A stretch of DNA of 64,000 nt from contig JAEUHQ010000076.1 of NCBI GenBank assembly GCA_016794565.1, positions 1-64,000 of the forward strand, written 5' to 3'. Below, piece by piece: positions 35,645-44,295 of this stretch (positions are counted from its first letter, which is position 1; each line of letters begins with the position of its first letter). Made by a program: the position numbers and the translations under genes. Below the pieces are notes generated by a model, which saw nothing but the letters and a program-made list of their open reading frames with translations, was not told the DNA's origin and made no database searches. Source of the DNA: Planctomycetota bacterium (GTDB lineage Bacteria > Planctomycetota > UBA1135 > UBA2386).

Positions 35645-36070
35645 ATGACTTCACGCCTTTCCCCGGCTTGGCTGCCTGTCGTCTTCGTCGGCTTGCTCCA
35701 TGTTGCCGGGTGTGCGAGCAAGCAGCAGCGGGAAGGGTATGGAGTGTCGGCGACGCAGTTCCAGGACATGGTCGTACCCGATGGGTTCCGGCTGCGGGAC
35801 GACGCCCACGAGAGCTACGCTCGCGAGGAAGGCGGTTGGCGCCATGGGCACTTCGTGTACTCGAGCGATGGCGATCTCGATCCCGCCCTCAACTACGTGC
35901 GGCAGAACATGCCGCGGCATCGCTGGCAGATCATGAAGGACGACGTCGTCGAGGGCGCCGTCCACCTGCGATTCGAACGCGGCGCCTACTCCGCCGACTA
36001 CACCTTCACTCGTCGCGAAGGCGCCACCCAGATGGTGGTTGAGTATTCGACTGACTACTCACGACGCTGA
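35645..36070 (+). CDS. Small lipoprotein of unknown function
   Basis: The 141-residue product has a signal peptide with lipobox VAGC (Cys23), then a Gln/Arg-rich linker and a compact domain with VPDGFRLRDDAHESYAREEG, FVYSSDGDLDPALNYVRQNM and YTFTRREGATQMVVEYS. Small lipoproteins of this pattern are found in planctomycete genomes, but I do not know a function. It is followed 14 bases later by the cyclophilin-like gene and so may be part of the same operon, perhaps at the outer face of the cell envelope. Confidence 0.75.
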   Translation: MTSRLSPAWLPVVFVGLLHVAGCASKQQREGYGVSATQFQDMVVPDGFRLRDDAHESYAREEGGWRHGHFVYSSDGDLDPALNYVRQNMPRHRWQIMKDDVVEGAVHLRFERGAYSADYTFTRREGATQMVVEYSTDYSRR

Positions 36071-36084
36071 CCCGAAGTCTCCTC

Positions 36085-37263
36085 ATGTCCGCATCCCCCA
36101 CTCCCGTTGCCCCTGGTCCCCTGGCTGGGACGCAATCGCCCAGTCAGATCGAGTTCCTCTGGGAGCGCTACCGCAGTCTCTTCTGGGTTGTCGTCGTGGC
36201 GATCCTCGGCGCCCTGGGCGCCATGTACGGTCTACGGTACTATCGGCAGACGCAAACGGATGCCAAATGGACGTGGTTCGCCGAAGCGACCGACCTCAAA
36301 GATACCTACGCAAGTTCTGACGTAAACCGAGTTCCGGCAGCTCTTTCCGATAGAATAAAGGGGTTGGATCTCGCGGGTCTGGAAAAGGCTGCGCAGGCTC
36401 CCACGGAGGAATCGCAGCGACCGTTCCTGCTCCTGGCGGTCGCGCGTCGGGCCATGGCGGACGCCAACTGGCAACGGGCAGAGTCGGCCTTGGCGGAAAT
36501 CGAGGCCAAGTACCCGAACCACTCCCTGGTGAAGGCGACCGACTATCCGGTCCAAGTCCGCGAAGTGAAAAAGGACCCGGCGGACAATCCGAAGGTCGCG
36601 ACCCCGAACAAGAAGACCGAGTGGAAGCCGGCCAGGCCCGGCAGCTCCGTTGCGATGATGCGGGCGCAAATCGAAGCCGCGAAGGCCTACGCGGCGCCTC
36701 CCCAGTTTGCCGCGGTTCCCATCCCGGCCGAAGCGAAGAAGGTGAAGTTCGACCTCTCAACAGGTGGTTCCTTCACGATCGCTTTGATGGAGAAGGAAGC
36801 CCCCCTCCTGTGCGCGCAGTTCCTGCAACTGGCCAAGGAGAACGATGGGTTCTGGAAGAACCTGGCGGTCGACGAGATCCAGCGTCCGACGGACTTCTCC
36901 GGGCAGCCGCGCTGCATGCATCTCGGCTTCGAGAGCACACGAGACGATGATCGGACCAAGTGGACGACCACCGATCCGAGCAAGCACGTAGTGGATTTTG
37001 AGAGCAACCAGCTGAGCCACTTCCCGGGCGCGGTTTCGGCGCGGGTGGCCAGCGATGGCAAGGCCTGCGCCGATCGCTTTTGGGTGGTGGCGGACGACGC
37101 GGCGAACTTCGATGGTGAACGCGTGGTGTTCGGCTTCGTCGTCGAGGGACTCGACGCGGTAAAGCGCGTGTGCGAGGAGTCGATGTCGGCTCAAGAAGAG
37201 CAAGCTGGCCGCGGTCGACCGACCGCAAACATCCGGGTCACCGCAGTGACCATCCTTCCGTAA
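36085..37263 (+). CDS. Membrane-anchored protein with divergent cyclophilin-type domain
   Basis: The 392-residue product has one N-terminal membrane helix (LFWVVVVAILGALGAMYGLR, residues 33-52), a helical tetratricopeptide-like region, and a C-terminal domain from about residue 212 that follows the cyclophilin order: KVKFDLSTGGSFTIALMEKE, APLLCAQFLQLAKE, and late FWVVADDAANFDGERVVFG with GLDAVKRV. This mimics PPIase segments such as FxI, LDGxxVVFGxV and DVV. The core FHRVI and QGGD motifs are not present; in their place is FWKNLAVDEIQRPTDFSGQ. Prolyl isomerase activity is doubtful. A role in periplasmic folding or protein binding is inferred. Confidence 0.75.
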   Translation: MSASPTPVAPGPLAGTQSPSQIEFLWERYRSLFWVVVVAILGALGAMYGLRYYRQTQTDAKWTWFAEATDLKDTYASSDVNRVPAALSDRIKGLDLAGLEKAAQAPTEESQRPFLLLAVARRAMADANWQRAESALAEIEAKYPNHSLVKATDYPVQVREVKKDPADNPKVATPNKKTEWKPARPGSSVAMMRAQIEAAKAYAAPPQFAAVPIPAEAKKVKFDLSTGGSFTIALMEKEAPLLCAQFLQLAKENDGFWKNLAVDEIQRPTDFSGQPRCMHLGFESTRDDDRTKWTTTDPSKHVVDFESNQLSHFPGAVSARVASDGKACADRFWVVADDAANFDGERVVFGFVVEGLDAVKRVCEESMSAQEEQAGRGRPTANIRVTAVTILP

Positions 37264-37291
37264 GGCTGCGCGGCGTCCCGCCCCCGCGCCC

Positions 37292-37318
37292 CTCGCAAGG
37301 GCTTCACGAACCCTTGAG
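37292..37318. terminator. Hairpin at the junction of convergent cyclophilin-like and parB genes
   Basis: CTC-GC-AAGGG at 37292-37301 pairs with CCCTT-GAG at 37311-37318, giving an eight-base stem with a two-base bulge and a nine-base loop. It overlaps the parB stop and lies 29 bases after the cyclophilin-like stop, so it could end both transcripts. There is no strong T tract. Confidence 0.4.
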
Positions 37319-38215
37319 TCGCTGGTAGATGCGCTCGAACTCGTCGCGGCCGCCGCAGTCGATGATGATCTGGCTGCGTTTGCGCCCGTAGCGTATCGCG
37401 ACCGGAGTGCCGAGGGATTCAACCAGGCTCTCTTCGAGTTCGTTCAGCCAGACGGGTCGCGCTTTCCTGGAGCCGGCCTTCGGCTGGCTCTCCCCCAGGC
37501 TGGCGGACTGCATTTCCCGGACCTTTGCCTCCAGGGAGCGGACCGACAAGCCAAGGCGCACTGCTTCGTCCCCCCAGTGGATCATCGCCTCCGGCGTGCT
37601 CAGCCCAAGCAGTGCGCGGGCGTGCCCCATGGTGAGTGTTCCACGTGAAACATGTGCCTGGACTGGCTCAGGCAGGTCCAGCAGGCGGAGGAAGTTGGCA
37701 ACCGACGAGCGCTCCATTCCGACCCGCGCTGCGACTGCGTCCTGGGTCGCGCCGAGCTTCTTCATCAGGAGTTGGAATCCCTGGGCCTTCTCCAGGGCAT
37801 TGAGGTCCTCTCGCTGAAGATTCTCGACGAGCCCAATGATCGCGGAGTCGTCATCCGTCACCGAACGCACGAGCGCGGGAATCTGCGTGAGGCCGGCGAG
37901 CTGTGCTGCGCGCCACCGTCGCTCACCTGCGACCAGCTCGAACTGATCACCGACCTTCCGAACCAGGATTGGTTGGAGGATTCCGCTGGCTCGGACTGAG
38001 TCTGCGAGCTCCCGCAGCTCATTCTCAGCGATGTGCTTGCGGGGCTGGTAGGGGCTCGGATGGATTCGAACCACCTCGATCATCGAGACCACGTCACCAT
38101 CCGCTCGCTGTGGTTGGGCAGGAGGCGTTTCAGCCTTTGCCGGCGGAGGGGTCTGCGGGGTGCGTCCACCCGACAGGAAGAAGTCCAGACCACGCCCAAG
38201 ACGTCGATCAACCAT
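37304..38215 (-). CDS. parB: Chromosome partitioning protein ParB
   Basis: The 303-residue product has the ParB N-terminal CTPase domain (HPSPYQPRKHIAENELRELA; LVAGERRWRAAQLAG; LVENLQREDLNALEKAQGF), a central helix-turn-helix DNA-binding domain (AVAARVGMERSSVANFLRLL) and a C-terminal dimerisation part ending in a conserved basic patch. ParB binds parS, loads CTP and spreads along DNA, marking the origin region for ParA and SMC. It overlaps parA by eight bases. A canonical parS lies within its own coding sequence (37637-37652). Confidence 0.95.
   Translation of the reverse strand: MVDRRLGRGLDFFLSGGRTPQTPPPAKAETPPAQPQRADGDVVSMIEVVRIHPSPYQPRKHIAENELRELADSVRASGILQPILVRKVGDQFELVAGERRWRAAQLAGLTQIPALVRSVTDDDSAIIGLVENLQREDLNALEKAQGFQLLMKKLGATQDAVAARVGMERSSVANFLRLLDLPEPVQAHVSRGTLTMGHARALLGLSTPEAMIHWGDEAVRLGLSVRSLEAKVREMQSASLGESQPKAGSRKARPVWLNELEESLVESLGTPVAIRYGRKRSQIIIDCGGRDEFERIYQRLKGS
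37637..37652. promoter_or_regulatory. parS centromere site inside parB
   Basis: TGTTCCACGTGAAACA is a perfect match to the well-known chromosomal parS consensus TGTTNCACGTGAAACA. It is near-palindromic and lies inside the parB coding region (codons in the HTH/linker area). This is good evidence that the partition locus is chromosomal and close to the replication origin, and that ParB nucleates on its own gene. Confidence 0.93.
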
Positions 38216-39023
38216 CGAGCAGCTCCTTTGTCAGCTCTGCGTAGCAGAGCGCGCCTTTCGACCACGGACAATGCTGGAACGCCGACCGCCCGAAACTCGC
38301 CGCCTCAACGAGGTTGGCGTCCCGGTAGACCGGGGTGCCCAGCAGTCGGCTACCTAGGTTCTTCCTGAGGTCTTCGAGGACCTCCAGTGCGATCGGCTCC
38401 CGGGAGTCCACCATCGTCGGGAGAACTCCGCGCAACCGCGCGCCACCTGTTTGGCCGGCGACTGACTCGAGCGATGCGAGCATCTGGGAGAGTCCATGCA
38501 TCGCGAGGAACTCGGTTTGGACCGGCACGATCACCTCGTCGCTGGCTAGCACCCCAGCCCAACCCAGTCCGTCGAGTCGCGGCGGGCAGTCGACAATCAA
38601 CCACTCCGCGGCTTCCTTCAGACCGGCAATCAGCTCGTCGAGCTCGGTGTTGTGAAGAGCCGATCCGGACACCAGCCAGAACGACTCCGCGATTGGCTGT
38701 AGCAACGGGTGATGAGCAGGTGGCACGGGAGGGGCAGGCATGTCCTGCAGCGCGACGCTTGCGTTTCCTTGCGGGTCGAGATCCAGCAGGATTACTCGCC
38801 GCCCCGACAACGACAGGCCATGTGCCAAGTGGATCGCAGTTGTCGTCTTTCCGACGCCACCCTTGTGATTCGCCAAAGCAACGGATCGCACGCCCGCCCC
38901 CGGGAGGTCTCTGGACTTGGTCTGGTGCGGGGCCGCCGACGCCCGCAACCGCCGTCCGGCGATGCTAGCAACTGCCTTTGCTTGCGCGAGAGGCAATACC
39001 CGATTCTCTGGGTTGCATCTCAC
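38208..39023 (-). CDS. parA: Chromosome partitioning ATPase ParA (Soj-like)
   Basis: The 271-residue product has the deviant Walker A KGGVGKTT (residues 54-61), Walker A' ILLDLDPQGNASVAL and the switch segment LIVDCPPRLDGLGWAG, all diagnostic of ParA. ParA cycles on the nucleoid with ATP and is driven by ParB-parS complexes to separate origins. The N-terminal 44 residues before VRSVALANHKGG are longer than usual, so the ATG at 39023 may not be the actual start; it leaves only 26 bases to the GTG of the divergent membrane gene. The stop overlaps the parB start. Confidence 0.93.
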   Translation of the reverse strand: MRCNPENRVLPLAQAKAVASIAGRRLRASAAPHQTKSRDLPGAGVRSVALANHKGGVGKTTTAIHLAHGLSLSGRRVILLDLDPQGNASVALQDMPAPPVPPAHHPLLQPIAESFWLVSGSALHNTELDELIAGLKEAAEWLIVDCPPRLDGLGWAGVLASDEVIVPVQTEFLAMHGLSQMLASLESVAGQTGGARLRGVLPTMVDSREPIALEVLEDLRKNLGSRLLGTPVYRDANLVEAASFGRSAFQHCPWSKGALCYAELTKELLDG

Positions 39024-39049
39024 GCGACTCGCAGCACAATCCGAGCGGA

Positions 39050-39658
39050 GTGGGTTCCCTGCGCCTTCTCTCCTTGCTTACGAGACTTCGGTTGCGAGCG
39101 GCTGGCTGGCTGCCGTGGCTGCTTTGCTGCCTTTGGTGCGTCATGGCGAGCCTCGGCGAACCGAGAGTGCTGCGTTCCTTCGGTGTGCACGTGGCCGGCC
39201 AGGCTGCATCGGCGGGTTGCCTTGTTCTGGTTTTCGTCCTGCTCTGCAGTGGCGTTGCTCAGTGCCCTCCGTCGATCCTCGTGCTAGGCAACCTCGCGGC
39301 GGTGGGTGCCTGCGCGGCATTTGGTGGAACAGTCGTGTTGCTGTGCGAGCTGGCTCGAGGATCGCAAGCTGCGCTTGCCGAAACGGTGACCGCCGCGACC
39401 GCGGCCTTCGTCGCCGGTCTTCCCCTGGCCGCCGTCGCCCCTCTCGTTGCCGGCCTACGTGGCGAGAGATTAGCGCAAACATTTGCAGCACAAATCGTTA
39501 TGGCTGTTATCGCTGGGTGGTGCTGCGCCGCCGCTGTCCCAACTTGGTCGTCCGGGCCGCTCTGGATCCCGCTGCTCGCCTACGCGTGCTTGACCGGTGC
39601 CGTCGTGATGTGGATGGCGAGTTCGCCGGAGCCTGCGATGATCAGGGCCAACACATGA
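39050..39658 (+). CDS. Membrane protein, about five helices, function unknown
   Basis: From the GTG at 39050 the product is 202 residues and very hydrophobic: AAGWLPWLLCCLWCVMASLG, GQAASAGCLVLVFVLLCSGV, LGNLAAVGACAAFGGTVVLL, ATAAFVAGLPLAAVAPLVAG and ALWIPLLAYACLTGAVVMWM-like helices. I do not recognise a family. It overlaps the next gene by ATGA. Codon composition at 39465-39515 is less GC-rich than its neighbours. It is divergent from parA; if an upstream start at 38978 is used, the two genes overlap head to head. The stop-coupled phosphodiesterase suggests an operon. Confidence 0.65.
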   Translation: MGSLRLLSLLTRLRLRAAGWLPWLLCCLWCVMASLGEPRVLRSFGVHVAGQAASAGCLVLVFVLLCSGVAQCPPSILVLGNLAAVGACAAFGGTVVLLCELARGSQAALAETVTAATAAFVAGLPLAAVAPLVAGLRGERLAQTFAAQIVMAVIAGWCCAAAVPTWSSGPLWIPLLAYACLTGAVVMWMASSPEPAMIRANT

Positions 39659-40395
39659 AGATCGGCATTCTTGGTGACATCCACGCGAATGCCGAGGCTC
39701 TTCGCGCGGTGGTGGAGGCGGTTCGACGCGAAGGAGTGGACTGCTGGGTCCAGGTGGGGGACATCGTCGGGTACGGCCCCGAGCCGTCCGCTTGCATCGA
39801 CATCGTGCGTGAGCTCGGCTGCATCACGTGCATGGGGAATCACGATGCGGCGGTGCTCGACCGGCTCGACACTTCCTACTTCAACAACTTCGCACGCGCA
39901 GCGATCCATTGGACTCGCGCCCGCCTCAGGCCCGAGGACTTCGAGTTCCTGGGATCGCTCCAACTGGTCGTTCGACGCCCGGAGTTCACGGTGGTGCACG
40001 GAACGATGCACCTGCCCGAGCAATTCGGGTATGTGATCAGTCCGGTCGAAGCGCTCGATTCCTTGGATCACCAGGACACACCGCTGTGCTTCGTCGGTCA
40101 TTCCCATGTTCCGGCGATCTACCTGCGCCGCGACGTGGCGCCCGACGACATCCGAGTCGTCCCGCACTCGGAGGCCGAGATCTCCTACCGCGGCTTCGAC
40201 AAAGTGCTCATGAATGTGGGCAGCGTGGGGCAGCCCAGGGATGAAGACCCGCGCGCCGCGTTCGGAATCGTCGACACCGAGCTCCAGATCGCCTCGATCC
40301 GGCGCGTCCCCTACGACATCACCGCGGTCCAACGAAAGATCCTCGCCGCGGGGCTTCCCGAAGTTCTGGCCAACCGCTTGTCGCTCGGAGTCTGA
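39655..40395 (+). CDS. Metallophosphoesterase, YfcE/MJ0936-like
   Basis: The 246-residue product has the calcineurin-like metal motifs GDIHANAEAL (first), GDIVGYGP (second), GNHDAAV (third), and GHSHVPAIY (last), binding two metal ions. Members with this compact form hydrolyse phosphodiesters such as cyclic nucleotides or nucleotide-derived compounds, or act as phosphatases. It overlaps the membrane protein stop (ATGA) and ends 13 bases before the PIG-L gene, so the three may be one operon. The exact substrate is unknown. Confidence 0.9.
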   Translation: MKIGILGDIHANAEALRAVVEAVRREGVDCWVQVGDIVGYGPEPSACIDIVRELGCITCMGNHDAAVLDRLDTSYFNNFARAAIHWTRARLRPEDFEFLGSLQLVVRRPEFTVVHGTMHLPEQFGYVISPVEALDSLDHQDTPLCFVGHSHVPAIYLRRDVAPDDIRVVPHSEAEISYRGFDKVLMNVGSVGQPRDEDPRAAFGIVDTELQIASIRRVPYDITAVQRKILAAGLPEVLANRLSLGV

Positions 40396-40408
40396 AGCGA
40401 CTCTGAGC

Positions 40409-42817
40409 ATGCGCCACTTGTTCGCAGCTCTGCTGCTCGTCGCGGCGAGTGCTGCACAGAAGTGGCAGGACACATGCGGCCGGACACCCGCGGGCGCGGT
40501 CGCTCTGCGGCAGGCGTTGCTCGACGTGGGCACCGATGCTCTCGTGCTTCTGGTCGCGTCGCACCCGGATGATCGCTATGTGCTTCCTGCCGCGTGGCTG
40601 CGGTACTGCCATGGCGTCCGCATCGCGGTTCTGCTGGCCACGCGTGGTGGGGGAGGCCAGAACGCAACGGGTCCCGAAACGGGGGACGAACTCGAACGGA
40701 TCCGGACGTTGGAAACCGAAGCCGGCTGCACGCACTTCGATGGCGAGGTCTGGTACCTGAACAGACCCGACGCGGGCTACCGTCGCTCTGCTGCGGAGAC
40801 GTTCGCCGAATGGGGACGCGAGCAGACGTTGCGCGATCTCGTCCGCCTGTTGCGACGGATTCGGCCCGACTGTGTCGTGACGACGCATCATGCGGAGGAG
40901 TCGCACGGTCACGACCTCGCACTCGTCGATCTGCTGCCCGGTGCCGTGGATCTCGCTGCGTCGCCCGACTTCGTCACCGACCAGGCGCCGTTTCATGTGC
41001 GCGGCCTGTTCCTCGGCGCCGGCAGCACGATCGACGCCAGCACGGTGCGCGTGGAAGGGGATCGGCTCGAGCCTGTGCGGGGCCTCGGGCTGCGCCAGCT
41101 CGCCTACCGCATCCTGCACGACGCGCATCTGAGCCCGGGACTGCCGGCTCCGATCGACACCGTCTTCGAGCCGGAGCTGCGCTTGCAACCGCGAACGACG
41201 ACTCCGTCGTCTGCTCCAGGGCACCTTCCCCTCGGCTTGCCGTCGGTTTTCGAGCCCGACATCTGGCCCGGCAACGTCGATCGCGCCAGAGAGCTCGAAG
41301 GCATGCTCTCTCGCTTGAAGGACAGCGCCAACGGCGTGGCTCCGACAGCCGAGGCGGCGAAGCAGGCGACGCTCGAGTTGCGCAAGGAGATCGCCCTGCT
41401 CGGCAGTCCTGTGCCGGAGGCCCTCCGCGATGCGCGCGACCGACTGCGTCGTCGACTCGCGGCTGCAGAACGGCTCCTGCTGCTCACGGCAAATGCGCAG
41501 ATCGAACTCGATGTGCCGCCCGGCACCGTGGCCGTCGGAGGGGAGGAGCTCCTCGTGAATGTTCGCATCCACTCGGCCAGTGACACGCCCGTTCCGATTC
41601 GCGTCGACGGCCTCGGCGGTGTGATCGCGAAGTTCGAGGCCGTCGAGGAGGGTGAAGCGCGCGGGGGCTTCCGCAACGGTGCGCGTGCCCAGATCGCCAT
41701 CAGGATCCCGCTCGGCGATCAGGACGGGTCCGACCCGATGATCCGCGCGTTCTCCGGCGACCGGTTCGATCCGCCCGTCCGACTGCGCTTCACCCTGCGC
41801 ATTGCAGACATCGAGGTCCCGGTCGACCTCACGGTCCCGGTGGAGCAACGAGCACCGGTCGAACTCGCACTCGTGCCGCGCATGTTGCTCCTGCCCTCGG
41901 CGCGGCGCGAAGTGCAGTTCAGCGTCGGCGTCACGCGGCGCACACGTTTCCCCGTGATCGGACCGCTCGAAGTGCGAGCTCCGGCGGGCTACGTCGTTGC
42001 TCCCGACCACCGCGACGTGTCGTTGACGGATGTTCGCGGCGATCTGTTCGGATTCGCGGTAACGGTCCCGCCCGATCGCACCACGGGCGTGGACACCTTG
42101 CGCATTCGGCTCGGTTCCGTGAAGGTCGCGCTCCCGGTCCACACTGTCGACGCGAAGGTCCCCGACGGGCTGCGCGTCGGACTCCTGCGCGGCCGAGACG
42201 ACACGCTGCCGGGCATCCTTGGCGTCGGTGGGTTCGGCCTGCGATGGTCGGACCTCAGTGACGCCGACATCGCCGTAGCCGACCTGCGTGAGTTCGACAC
42301 GATCGTCGTCGACGTTCGCGCCCTGCACGAGCGACCCGCCGCGCGACGCGCATTTCGCCGCCTCATCGACTTCGCGGCCCGGCGTGGTCACCGGCTCGTC
42401 GTCTTCTATCAGAAGGACGTCGAGTTCCACCCGTCGGGCGAGGGCTTCCTCGGCGCTCCGTTCCAGCCGTTCCTGATCGGCCGCTCACGCGTGACTCGTG
42501 CCGATGCTCCAGTGCAGGTGCTGCGGCCCGACCACGTGTTGCTGAACCGCCCGAACCGCATCTTGCCGGGCGACTGGGATGGGTGGGATCAGGAGCGCGC
42601 CCTCTACCTGCCCAGTGTCTATGCGAGCTCGTACGAAGAGATCCTCGCGATGAACGATCCCGGTCAACCCGGCGAGCGGGGCACCCTGCTCTACGCGCGC
42701 ACCGGGGAGGGCGAGTACGTCTACTGTGCGCTGGCTCTGTGGCGCCAGCTCAAGAAGCTGCACCCCGGCGCGGTCCGGCTGCTCGCGAACTTGCTGACGC
42801 CGTCGAGCGGTTCGTGA
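40409..42817 (+). CDS. Secreted PIG-L/LmbE-type deacetylase with long C-terminal part
   Basis: The 802-residue product has a signal peptide (MRHLFAALLLVAASAA) and an N-terminal PIG-L (LmbE) domain: VASHPDDR at residues 50-57 and TTHHAEESHGHDLALVDLL near 157-175. These give the zinc ligands His, Asp and His of a metal-dependent deacetylase acting on N-acetyl sugars or glycolipids. The usual HPDDE ends in Glu but here is Arg. The C-terminal 550 residues include beta-rich NEW3-like immunoglobulin modules (VGGEELLVNVRIHSASDTPV, VQFSVGVTRRTRFPV) and a final Rossmann-like part (residues 590-800). Length is far beyond a single PIG-L domain. The protein is likely exported and acts on envelope or extracellular substrates. 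Confidence 0.82.
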   Translation: MRHLFAALLLVAASAAQKWQDTCGRTPAGAVALRQALLDVGTDALVLLVASHPDDRYVLPAAWLRYCHGVRIAVLLATRGGGGQNATGPETGDELERIRTLETEAGCTHFDGEVWYLNRPDAGYRRSAAETFAEWGREQTLRDLVRLLRRIRPDCVVTTHHAEESHGHDLALVDLLPGAVDLAASPDFVTDQAPFHVRGLFLGAGSTIDASTVRVEGDRLEPVRGLGLRQLAYRILHDAHLSPGLPAPIDTVFEPELRLQPRTTTPSSAPGHLPLGLPSVFEPDIWPGNVDRARELEGMLSRLKDSANGVAPTAEAAKQATLELRKEIALLGSPVPEALRDARDRLRRRLAAAERLLLLTANAQIELDVPPGTVAVGGEELLVNVRIHSASDTPVPIRVDGLGGVIAKFEAVEEGEARGGFRNGARAQIAIRIPLGDQDGSDPMIRAFSGDRFDPPVRLRFTLRIADIEVPVDLTVPVEQRAPVELALVPRMLLLPSARREVQFSVGVTRRTRFPVIGPLEVRAPAGYVVAPDHRDVSLTDVRGDLFGFAVTVPPDRTTGVDTLRIRLGSVKVALPVHTVDAKVPDGLRVGLLRGRDDTLPGILGVGGFGLRWSDLSDADIAVADLREFDTIVVDVRALHERPAARRAFRRLIDFAARRGHRLVVFYQKDVEFHPSGEGFLGAPFQPFLIGRSRVTRADAPVQVLRPDHVLLNRPNRILPGDWDGWDQERALYLPSVYASSYEEILAMNDPGQPGERGTLLYARTGEGEYVYCALALWRQLKKLHPGAVRLLANLLTPSSGS

Positions 42818-43165
42818 TCAGGGCAGGCGCGGGAAGCGCATTCGCGCGGACTTGCCGCGCACGAGCTTCACCTCGCGCGAGCCGCCGCTCCGCAGGATGT
42901 GCATGCCCTGTGCGGTGAGCAGCGAGTAGTCGCCGTTGTCGTAGAGGAGCTCCAGCCGAATCGAGTCCAGGCACTCTTCGAGCAGGCGGATCTCGACGAC
43001 GTTGCGTGCGCTGACCGACACCGTCGCGCCCTGCATGTTGACGTACTGGAGCTCCGACATGGACACGATGGCAACGGGATCGTCGGGGAGTGGACCCTGC
43101 CCCTGGGGGACCATGGCGAGCGCCGCGACGACGGGAAGGGGGAGAGCGAAGTGCCAGGCTTTCAC
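42818..43165 (-). CDS. Small secreted protein of unknown function
   Basis: The 115-residue product has an N-terminal signal peptide (MKAWHFALPLPVVAALAMV) followed by a beta-rich domain with VAIVSMSELQYVNMQGATVS and LELLYDNGDYSLLTAQGMHI. No known motif is seen. Its stop lies directly against the stop of the PIG-L gene (42817/42818), so the two are convergent with no gap. It is divergent from the metallopeptidase gene at 43237, with 71 bases between. The ORF has a plausible signal sequence, which supports it as a real gene. Confidence 0.65.
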   Translation of the reverse strand: MKAWHFALPLPVVAALAMVPQGQGPLPDDPVAIVSMSELQYVNMQGATVSVSARNVVEIRLLEECLDSIRLELLYDNGDYSLLTAQGMHILRSGGSREVKLVRGKSARMRFPRLP

Positions 43166-43236
43166 GGGATCTCCAGATCGAAGTAGGAGGGCGGCTTTCG
43201 ACGCCGCGAAGGCGGCACTATGACGGGCCTCTGCCC

Positions 43237-44295
43237 GTGATCCTGCAACAGATCTTCCGTCTCTTCGCGGGATTGCTCCTCGCTGTCCTGCTGGTCGCCA
43301 CGTCGTCGTGTGACCGGCCCCGGGGAGAGGCGGCGCCCGCGGTTGCCGAACGGCTCGCGGAGGTCGTCGCCGGAACGGGGGATCCGGATCCCTCGACGCT
43401 CGCGGCGATCACCCGCGTGGTCGAACGAGAGGAACCGGCGGTGCGTGCGTTGTTCCGAGGGCGACCCGCGCAACGCTACTTCATCCACGTGCACGCGGAT
43501 CGCGAGCACCTTCCGGCGTCGCTCGCGGCGAACCTGCACGAAGACTCCCCAGGGTTCGCGATGCTGGGCACGCGCCAGATCCACGTGGTGTGGGGCGAGA
43601 TGCAGCGGACCGGAGCCAGCATGCGCGGTGTCGTCGTGCATGAGATGGTGCACGAGATGCTCGATCAGTTCGTCGCGCCGCACGGCCGCGCGCTCCCGCG
43701 GTGGTTCCACGAGGGGCTGGCGCAGACCGTCGCCGGCGACACCTACCTCGGCGCACGCGAGGACGAGCTGGTGTGGCGCGCGGCGGCCGGACGCCTCGAA
43801 TCGTTCGAATCGCTGCGCGGGTCGTTCCCCGCCGACAAGCCGACGCTGCAGGTCGCGTACGCGCAGAGCTACTCGTTCGTCGCGTGGCTCGCCCGTGAGT
43901 TCGGCATGGCGACCGTGCTCGATGTCGCGTCTTCGGTCGACGCATCGACGTCGTTCGAGATCGCCTTGTCCTGGCGCACGAAGCGCTCCAGTTTCGATCT
44001 CAACACAGCGTGGCAACAGCATCTGCTGCACGGCTCGGGGGCGCCCTGGCGGGTCGCGTTCGACCAGTTCTTCAGCCTGCTGATGATCGGCGCGCTGCCC
44101 GTGCTGGTGCTGGCATTGATGCGCCGCCTCGCCGTCGATCGTCGGGCGGCGCAGCGCCTGGATGCAGCTGCGGTGGCCGAAGACGAAGCGTTCTCCGCGG
44201 CAGCCTCCGAAGGAACGGACGACGAGGCTGCTGGGGAAGAGCACGGCGAGGAACGTCGCTCTGCCGGTGCGAGCGAGGTAAAAGGCGACGCGTGA
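43237..44295 (+). CDS. Secreted MA-type metallopeptidase-like lipoprotein
   Basis: Starting at GTG 43237 the 352-residue product has a signal peptide ending in LVATSSC, consistent with lipidation. It carries the zinc motif VVVHEMVHEML (HEMVH at residues 135-139) and, about 20 residues later, WFHEGLAQT giving the third ligand Glu (near 159). This is the peptidase MA pattern. A C-terminal membrane helix (SLLMIGALPVLVLALMRRLA) is followed by an acidic tail. The protease substrate is unknown. It overlaps the Bor-like lipoprotein by GTGA. The start was chosen because it gives a full signal peptide. Confidence 0.82.
   Translation: MILQQIFRLFAGLLLAVLLVATSSCDRPRGEAAPAVAERLAEVVAGTGDPDPSTLAAITRVVEREEPAVRALFRGRPAQRYFIHVHADREHLPASLAANLHEDSPGFAMLGTRQIHVVWGEMQRTGASMRGVVVHEMVHEMLDQFVAPHGRALPRWFHEGLAQTVAGDTYLGAREDELVWRAAAGRLESFESLRGSFPADKPTLQVAYAQSYSFVAWLAREFGMATVLDVASSVDASTSFEIALSWRTKRSSFDLNTAWQQHLLHGSGAPWRVAFDQFFSLLMIGALPVLVLALMRRLAVDRRAAQRLDAAAVAEDEAFSAAASEGTDDEAAGEEHGEERRSAGASEVKGDA

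Noticed and set aside
39465..39515. AT-richer stretch near parA as a possible origin unwinding element
   Set aside because: It lies inside a membrane-protein coding region and has no clear cluster of DnaA boxes (TTATCCACA-like).
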